From: Hyphomicrobiales bacterium
Lineage (GTDB): Bacteria; Pseudomonadota; Alphaproteobacteria; Rhizobiales; Xanthobacteraceae
Assembly (NCBI GenBank): GCA_017304505.1
Contig: JAFKKQ010000075.1
Location: 1-7,723, forward strand
DNA: 7,723 bases
Direction of reading: 5' to 3'
Positions 6,364 to 7,723 of the stretch are shown here, piece by piece (the stretch's first letter is position 1; each line of letters begins with the position of its first letter). The translations under genes were made by a program, and so were the position numbers. The notes below the pieces were generated by a model. That model made no database searches and was not told where the DNA came from. It saw only the letters and a list, made by a program, of their open reading frames with translations.

Positions 6364-7723
6364 TTAGCGGGCCGGCCTAAACCGTTCGCGCAGATAGCTC
6401 ACAGCTTTTTGTAGAGCGGCCATTCCGCCACGCCGCTTCAGTTCGACGGCAAAGCGACCGGAAAGGCGTCCAACGCACTCCAAAGCATAGCCAACGCGGT
6501 GGGCCGCCGTGAGCCGAATTAAAAATAATCTGGTTCCAACAAGCGCAGTCGGCACCGAATAGAACTCGTTGTCTACAAAATCGGGCCTGGCCTCGTGATC
6601 AGCAAAGACGACCTCGCGCGCGTCTACGTTTGGCACATCGTCAACCCTGCCCCCGCGGCTGATCATTTCGCTGGCTGCATCTGCCACCTGCTGGGGAGAG
6701 GAAAAGTTTCTACAGTAATGCAGCCCGTAAACTGGACATTTTTCCCGCGCACCGCACGGCCGGCACTCCATCCCGTTTTCCAAAGTGGCGGCACCATTCG
6801 CGATCAATCCATGCGAGTTGTCCGGATTAGTGCTACCAAATAAAGTGATTGTAGGAATTCCAAGCACAAAAGTCGACCAGTGCGCTGGAAACGAATCCAT
6901 GCCGATGACGAGATCGTGCTTATTCATCAGCTCGGTCAGCTTATTCAATGTTTCGAAAACATGAACCTCGCAGCCACTTAGATGTCGACGCTTGCCGAGC
7001 AAGACCGAAACCGAAAATCCGGAACTTTTGAGCAGATCGATGAGTTCTTGCTGTTTTTCGTAAGGATAGATTTTGAGAGGCCAGCCCGCATCGAAATGGA
7101 TAAGAACGCTTTTGTGGCCGTTATGGTGCCGCGACTTTCGATGAGTTGAAGGTAGGTTTCGCGACAAAAAATCCTCTGCCTGGAGGAAGTGTCTTCCAAG
7201 CGCAAAAGCATAGTGATCAATGAAGTGAAAGCGCGTCGCGTTACAGTCTCGCGAAAGACGCAGATAAGTTAGAAATTCATCCGGCAGCCTGCTCTTAATG
7301 TCATCAAAATATTCCCAGTCTACTTTAGGATGTGAGGACTGTTCAGGGTGACGGTTAGGAGCAAATCCAGGGAGGGTCTCGATCGAAAGTTCCGGAACGA
7401 TGGCGCGTGCGATTGGCTCATAGGCGTTGTTGACCACAAGCCGTGTTACAATCGATTGAGTATATTTTAAAGCGAAAGATAAGAAAGTGACGTCGCCGGC
7501 GTGATAGGGCATCACCGCTGTAAGCGACGATGCCCTTTTACTTGACTGAAGCAACGCAAGCGATCTGCGCGCAATCCAAGAAAGCAGCGCATGATTCTGA
7601 ACAAAGAATCCATTCGACCAATATGGATTGACCTCAATTTCCTCGAGAACGCGGAAAACAACGTCTTCCTTGAGCAATTTCGAAAGCAAGCGTGTGTCGA
7701 GATCGCCATCCACAGTGGACAGA
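6364..7723 (-). CDS. Glycosyltransferase family 9 (ADP-heptose:LPS heptosyltransferase-like), 5' end at window edge
   Basis: A GT-B-fold sugar transferase resembling LPS heptosyltransferases; it would add a heptose or other sugar to a lipid-linked glycan at the inner membrane's cytoplasmic face. Numbering from the GTG at 7711-7713 (449 residues): the first Rossmann strand and loop are AVMPYHAGDV (66-75); the C-terminal nucleotide-sugar domain has DAGWPLKIYP (208-217) and DLVIGMDSFPAHWS (267-280), the family's D-S-x-P-x-H signature, then GIPTITLFGSTNP (285-297). A cysteine set CxPC-x5-C-x7-C (C317, C320, C326, C334) resembles that in WaaF-type enzymes. Both ends are long: over 60 residues before the fold and about 95 after it. 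The frame stays open to the edge and the GTG lacks a visible ribosome site, so the true start is probably outside. GC is lower than on the left, as is common in polysaccharide loci. Confidence 0.88.
   Translation of the reverse strand, partial: LSTVDGDLDTRLLSKLLKEDVVFRVLEEIEVNPYWSNGFFVQNHALLSWIARRSLALLQSSKRASSLTAVMPYHAGDVTFLSFALKYTQSIVTRLVVNNAYEPIARAIVPELSIETLPGFAPNRHPEQSSHPKVDWEYFDDIKSRLPDEFLTYLRLSRDCNATRFHFIDHYAFALGRHFLQAEDFLSRNLPSTHRKSRHHNGHKSVLIHFDAGWPLKIYPYEKQQELIDLLKSSGFSVSVLLGKRRHLSGCEVHVFETLNKLTELMNKHDLVIGMDSFPAHWSTFVLGIPTITLFGSTNPDNSHGLIANGAATLENGMECRPCGAREKCPVYGLHYCRNFSSPQQVADAASEMISRGGRVDDVPNVDAREVVFADHEARPDFVDNEFYSVPTALVGTRLFLIRLTAAHRVGYALECVGRLSGRFAVELKRRGGMAALQKAVSYLRERFRPAR

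Overview
This window looks like the chromosome of an alphaproteobacterium, most likely a Hyphomicrobiales member near Bradyrhizobium/Rhodopseudomonas. The grounds are a 'Bug'-type tripartite tricarboxylate transporter (TTT) receptor, a short outer-membrane beta-barrel protein whose mature N-terminus begins ADLY and is soon followed by WEGLYVGG, a FkbM methyltransferase of the 'FYIDVGAN ... FYDRGWRGINVEP' type, and moderately GC-rich DNA. By eye the left part is near 60% GC, and the right end (about 6.3-7.7 kb) falls to roughly 50%. No tRNA, rRNA, CRISPR array or insertion sequence was seen.

Layout. (1) 1-540, minus: N-terminal 180 residues of a TTT periplasmic receptor, running off the left edge. 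(2) 705-1553, plus: a beta-hydroxyacid-dehydrogenase-like oxidoreductase, divergent from the receptor across a 164-base promoter region. (3) 1603-3072, minus: a complete ANL-superfamily acyl/aryl-CoA ligase with all core motifs, convergent with the dehydrogenase across 49 bases that hold a small hairpin. A possible 53-residue ORF overlaps its start codon by ATGA. (4) 3340-4134, plus: an outer-membrane beta-barrel protein preceded by an 8-bp-arm inverted repeat and followed by a strong palindromic terminator. (5) 4278-5411, plus: a second ANL homologue that aligns with gene 3 along its length but has lost the ATP-binding motifs and ends at the hinge; a possible frameshifted C-terminal remnant follows. 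(6) 5562-6338 and 6364-7723, minus: a two-gene unit of FkbM methyltransferase downstream of a family 9 glycosyltransferase that reaches the right edge.

Working together (inference): receptor, dehydrogenase and ligase would suit uptake, oxidation and CoA activation of a small organic acid. The GT9 and FkbM genes look like the end of a surface-polysaccharide or LPS locus. The most unusual part is the pair of ANL paralogues in opposite orientation around the outer-membrane protein gene, one apparently active and the other apparently unable to bind ATP.
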